Shown one piece after another: positions 60,280 through 64,000 of a stretch of DNA of 64,000 nt (positions within the stretch are counted from its first letter, which is position 1; each line of letters opens with the position of its first letter). Origin of the DNA: Pinus tabuliformis (lineage: Eukaryota; Streptophyta; Pinopsida; Pinales; Pinaceae). The position numbers and the translations under genes are program-made. The stretch is from positions 629,875,269 through 629,939,268 of the forward strand of contig CM062816.1 in NCBI GenBank assembly GCA_031772625.1, in the 5' to 3' direction. The notes beneath the pieces are model-generated. The model had not been told where the DNA came from. It did no database searches and worked only from the letters and a program-made list of their open reading frames with translations.

Positions 60280-60435
60280 ACCGCTATGCGGGGTACGCAG
60301 GTGCCCTAAGGGTGACCTGCGTCCCCCGACTTTTTCCTACACAGGAAAATGGTCGGGGTACGCAGCCCACCTTCAGGCCAGCTACGTATCGGCGCTCTGT
60401 GTCCTAAACGCGGGGTGCGTACCCCGCGAAGGGCA
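60280..60435. promoter_or_regulatory. GC-rich palindromic patch upstream of the antisense gene
   Basis: GGGGTACGCAGGTGCCC (from 60291) faces GGGTGACCTGCGTCCCCC (to 60328), an imperfect hairpin with a 4-base loop. GGGTACGCAG recurs at 60356 and GGGTGCGTACCCCGCG at 60413. The patch ends 90 bp before the ATG at 60525. A promoter role is inference from position; the palindromes are directly visible. Confidence 0.4.
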
Positions 60436-60524
60436 GAATTTGAAACCCCAAACCCCCAAAATAACCATTTAAATTTTCCTAAATCAATTCTAATCTTTAT
60501 TTCTTGGTGTGTAGGGCACTCACC

Positions 60525-61744
60525 ATGTTGGATTGGAGAGAAAGAGAGCACGAGGACGTTGATTTAGCCGCAATTAATCACCAACCTTCCATTGATGCCC
60601 TAAAAGCATGCGGACTATATAAATACTAGGCCATACCTGGCATGAGGGCTCAGGTAAGATTTTTGGAGTGGCTGGTTGAGAGATGGAACATTCATGAGCA
60701 ATGATTTTACATCGGAGGGCACCAGCTCAAGATAGAGCCCTCTGACATATACTTTCTCATTGGCTTGCCAAACAGGGGCAAGCAACTCAATCTAGCCGGG
60801 ACTAGGCCGGGTGGCCAATCCCTTGCTAGTCTCCGGTCAGATTGGTGCATACCCAATCAAAACCATGCGAAAGGCATAGAAATCAAATACATCTCTCGGC
60901 GTGAACTCATGGTTATAGCTTTCACGGTTACCAGAATTTGCGGCGCAGCCGCTTTACATATTGCCACCGGGTCCCAAATGCAGATGGCGATTGATTGTTT
61001 CCAAGGCACCATCTTCAACTGGTGCGATGTTGTGTCGGCCAACATGAAGGGCCAACTGACTAGGGAAAATAACGGACAACTGAAGACCTTTGCATATGGG
61101 CCTCTAGTTGTGAGCTTTGCCTTAGAGAGAGTTCCGATGCTGATCCCTCAGCATCTCACTGTTGATATCTTGGGTCCTCGGGAGCCAAAGCTGATACGAT
61201 GGGTTACGGTGATGGCCCGGTATCCTGACGAGGGCGCGGCAGTTGTTCGATTCCCTGCTGGTTATTCTCACTGGTTAGAGGACCAGGTTTTTGCGATCCA
61301 GGACTTTCCGTATGCCGGAGTAGATTTTCGAGGTGATCCGGACATGGTTCTTCCACATGGAGAACAATGGGACGACAGAGGTACTTTATTTTTCACAAGT
61401 TTTAAATTTATCTATTTTTTTTTGTTTTTTATATATATCGCCTCAAAACTGATAGTAAAAATTTTCAAAATGCAGATGTTGGTCCACAGCACCCAGCCAA
61501 CCTCCGGCCTTTTGAGAGGAGACATCTAGTTGCACCGGTACCGGCTCCACAGGACACGGCTGCAGAGTCACTAGCTGAGTTGGAGCAGGATCTAGAGCGT
61601 CTGACGGTGGATATACCTGAGACTACCATAGATGATATTCCTATCAGACTTTAGCGCTATGTAGTCGCAGTCCCTGGACCGTTTAGTAGGTTCTTGTGTA
61701 AGGTAGCCCGTGCAGTGGTGTCGTATAGAGAGCACCACCAGTGA
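60525..61744 (+). pseudogene. Plant-mobile-domain-like gene with intron, antisense to a Tat element
   Basis: A frame from the ATG at 60525 runs to 61380, then a 95-bp intron (61381-61475, GTACTT..TTTTCAAAATGCAG), then on from 61476 (DVGPQHPANLRPFERRH) to 61742. The intron length is not a multiple of three and the frame is only kept if it is removed. Stops at 60627, 60702 and 61652 make this copy dead. The N-terminus has the pattern LVERWNIHEQ, then FYIGGHQLKIEPSDIYFLIG and LPNRG, which resembles the start of plant mobile domain (PMD) proteins. The C-terminus is acidic with a short helix (LAELEQDLERL). It converges on the Tat pol of the opposite strand, 200 bp apart. Tat elements often carry an antisense ORF between pol and 3' LTR, and PMDs are known from gypsy elements; the PMD call here is by pattern only. 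Confidence 0.65.
61381..61475 (+). other. Predicted intron of the antisense gene
   Basis: GT at 61381, AG at 61474-61475, T-rich interior (61409-61430), phase 1. Splicing joins GAC GAC AGA G to AT GTT GGT. Confidence 0.7.
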
Positions 61745-61944
61745 TTGGCTAGTCACTTTTGTAGACACATATGACATTTTTGGCTTTTTGTACTTATCAT
61801 TTTTTCCGATCATAAGGTGTTTTTCAACCTATGATCGAAGACGATGTATATTTTTTGACACACTCCTATCTATATATATATCACTATTACCGGCTTATCT
61901 TGTTTAACATATGTGATGAAATGTTTTTAAATTTACTTGCATGA

Positions 61945-62418
61945 TTATCGTAAATGTCTGTCCAACATTCGAGAAGCAATTGCATCTGCTAATGTATTTA
62001 AAGACCTTGGAATATGCTGATATTCAATTTAATCAAATTCACGTTCCAAGAGACGCACCCTCAAAAACAACCTTAATAACACAGGATTTCTAATGGCATA
62101 TACTCTATTAAGCTGTAATACAACAAGTTCAGAATCTAACCTCACTATCAAATGTCCAATTCCAAATGAAATAGATTCAGATAATAATTCAACCACTGCA
62201 CTGTATTCTGCAGTGTTGTTCGTCGTTTGACCGAGGCTTACCCCATGCATAGAAACTAACTCGTCAGAGGGTGAATAGATAACCCAAGCTGCGGAAGAGA
62301 TATTCTGTGTAATACGACAAGCACCATCAGCAAATCCAATGTATGTTTGGAGGGGCATCGACATCTTCAATATCAAGAGTAAAACCAAGATAAGCCAGAA
62401 TAACGACGAAAAACACAC
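61945..62418 (-). pseudogene. Additional (archaeal-type) RNase H downstream of integrase
   Basis: The minus strand reads YIGFADGACR at about 62340, NTAEYSAVVELL at about 62210, VRLDSELVVLQL at about 62140 and, after a stop at 62029, a tail with NTLADAIAS at about 61985. These carry the four acidic residues D, E, D, D expected of an active RNase H. It is the type seen as the extra RNase H of plant Tat elements. It lies in the same frame as the integrase, about 90 bp after its stop with several further stops between, and downstream of it, not between the ordinary RNase H and the integrase. It would degrade RNA in RNA-DNA hybrids and may take over from the ordinary RNase H. It has one internal stop. 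Confidence 0.88.
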
Positions 62419-62505
62419 CTTCTAAGTTAAGCACACTGACTAAACTAACAAACATACTAGCTAGAAAGAAAACCTAACCTAACTAACATTCTCCATACCC
62501 ATCAT

Positions 62506-64000
62506 TTAAGCATAATACCTCTTAAGGTAAAGTCCATTTCTGGGTTTACCTAAAGAGTCCCCATCAAAATCTACCAGCTCATAGGCCCGTTTTTCTAGCT
62601 TTCGCTTTACAATGTAGGGTCCATGCCACATAGGAACGAATTTTCCAGCACCTAGCTTATCGTTAGCTTGATCATATAATAGCACTAGGTCTCCTTCCGA
62701 AAAACTTCGAGGGGTCACATTTCTATCATACTGAGCTTTCATTCACTTCGCGTGAGTCTCAATTGCCAATGCAGCATCACATCGAGTCTCATCTAACTGA
62801 GCTAAGTATAATAAACGTTTCTCCTCTTCGGAAGTAGCTGGGAGTAATTTGACAGCCATTTGAAGTGATGGGATTTCGCATTCAATGGGTAACACAGCTT
62901 CCAGGCCATAAACTAGCTAGAAAGGAGTGAACCCTGTTGAAGTTTTCACTGAGGTTCGGTATGCCCATAGCGCTGAAAATAACATGTTGTGCCAATTCGA
63001 CCGATGAATACCAATGGTTCGTCAGATCATGATAACCAGAACTTTGTTGATAGACTGAACCAAACCGTTGGTTTGCGGATAATAAGGAGTAGAGATATCA
63101 TGGCGCAAACCAAGCTGGCTTGTAAGCTCAGTCATCATGATGTTTTGAAAATGGCTCCCATGGTCAGTGATGATTGCTTGTGGGACACCAAACCTAGTTA
63201 TAATACGATTGAATACGAAAACTGCAGCTGTTTTGCCGCTTGCGTCGAATGTAGGCATCGCCTCCACCCATTTAGTAAAATAATCAACCGCGAGGATGAT
63301 ATACGCATGCCCCCTAGCCGAGTGAGGGTTACAAGTAATAAAATCGATACCCCATTTGGTGAATGGACCAACGGAAATTATAGGATGGAGAGGAGCAGGT
63401 GGTGCACGCATCTTGCGATCAAACACTTGACAGTTGTGGCACTTCCGGACCGCAATGATACAATATTTAAACATGGACGGCCAGAAATAGCCAGCGCGCA
63501 ACACCTTCTGAGCTGTGGCATACCCAGACATATGACCGCCACATGCTCCAGAGTGATAATCATTCAAAACTCTCTCAGCCTCTTCGTGAGTTAAACAACG
63601 TTGGAAAACTAAGTCTGCCCCCCGGCGATAAAGTGTATCTCCAATAATCTTGTATTGCTGGGATTGAAACTGAATTTTTCGACGTTCCGACTTTGAAGCT
63701 TCAGGCCGAAAGGTTTGGGTGTGGAGATAGATGATTATATCCCCGTACCACGGATCTAAAGTACTGATAAGAAACAAAGATTCGTCCGCAATGGACTCCT
63801 CTGCCACAATTTCTGTGTCAGCACGCGGGAAATCACACATCAATTTCGCAAAAACTAAGGATTTCTTAGACTTGGACTTCTCAAACTCCAAGTCGAACTC
63901 TTGCAGGATAACGATCCATTTAGAGTACTTGCCCCCTAGCAATTGTTTTGTCAAAATATAAATCATAGGGTTGCAATCCAAAATGACTGTAGTTTTACGG
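62506..64000 (-). pseudogene. Tat-lineage Ty3/gypsy pol: RNase H end and integrase
   Basis: The minus strand enters the window in the RNase H (LGGKYSKWIVILQEFDLEF near 63930). It passes directly through a linker to the integrase zinc finger (HSGACGGHMSG..KCHNCQ, about 63560-63430) and core (DYFTKWVEAMP, then ITDHGSHF). The catalytic Glu is changed to Gln (GLVQSIN near 63050; a GAG-to-CAG change would do). Stops at 63022 and 62917 follow, then the C-terminal part with GDLVLLYDQ and a WHGPYIV block, ending at 62506. The frame holds throughout. DYFTKWVEA and the extra RNase H place it in the Tat lineage. The 5' part lies beyond the window. Confidence 0.9.

Noticed and set aside
62989-63594. 201-residue plus-strand ORF at the right end
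   Set aside because: Antisense shadow of the conserved integrase frame, which has clear family motifs.
1-64000. tRNA, rRNA or organelle-derived inserts
   Set aside because: I looked for cloverleaf heads, rRNA signatures and plastid or mitochondrial genes and saw none; only the SINE has tRNA-like boxes.

Overview
The window looks like intergenic DNA from a large, repeat-choked plant nuclear genome, most likely a conifer or other gymnosperm. The reasons are: layers of nested Ty1/copia and Ty3/gypsy elements, almost no intact genes, plant-type introns and SINEs, and above all a Penelope-like element (reverse transcriptase plus GIY-YIG nuclease, inverted long terminal arms, hammerhead-like ribozymes). 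Among land plants I know such elements from conifers. No intact host gene, tRNA, rRNA or CRISPR array is visible. Nearly every coding region carries in-frame stops, many of them explicable as C-to-T change (CAG to TAG, CGA to TGA).

Layout, left to right. 1-7 kb: the 3' half of a non-chromoviral Ty3/gypsy pol (plus strand), a GATGCG palindromic repeat patch, then a long same-strand accessory ORF of about 1,000 codons (3957-7082) with a plant-mobile-domain-like segment and a coiled coil. 8-13.9 kb: a badly decayed minus-strand copia element with a tRNA-Met-type primer site and a SINE inserted in its LTR. 14-25.7 kb: a mosaic of truncated pieces of one gypsy family whose LTR carries CCATGG repeats, a KH-domain pseudogene, and a minus-strand copia element that keeps its 3' LTR and most of its polyprotein frame. 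26.2-27.4 kb: a tandem duplication. 28.5-34.6 kb: traces of an unrecognised spliced gene, split by the Penelope-like element (29162-32811) with a perfect 12-bp target duplication. 35.4 kb: a 95-bp foldback made only of that family's two ends.

37154-54650 is one copia element (minus strand) with two chromodomain gypsy elements of a single family inserted in it: one in its pol (40001-45924), one in its 5' LTR (48367-54214). Removing both leaves two copia LTRs of exactly 863 bp each. 55.5-57.3 kb holds an unrecognised minus-strand coding remnant. 58-64 kb is the 3' half of a Tat-lineage gypsy element on the minus strand: RNase H, integrase, then an extra RNase H placed downstream of the integrase, then a gene on the opposite strand (60525-61744) with a 95-bp intron and a plant-mobile-domain-like N-terminus, then a palindromic GTACGC patch and a candidate polypurine tract.

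The parts most worth a second look are the Penelope-like element with its ribozymes and foldback derivative, the two accessory ORFs, and the downstream RNase H.
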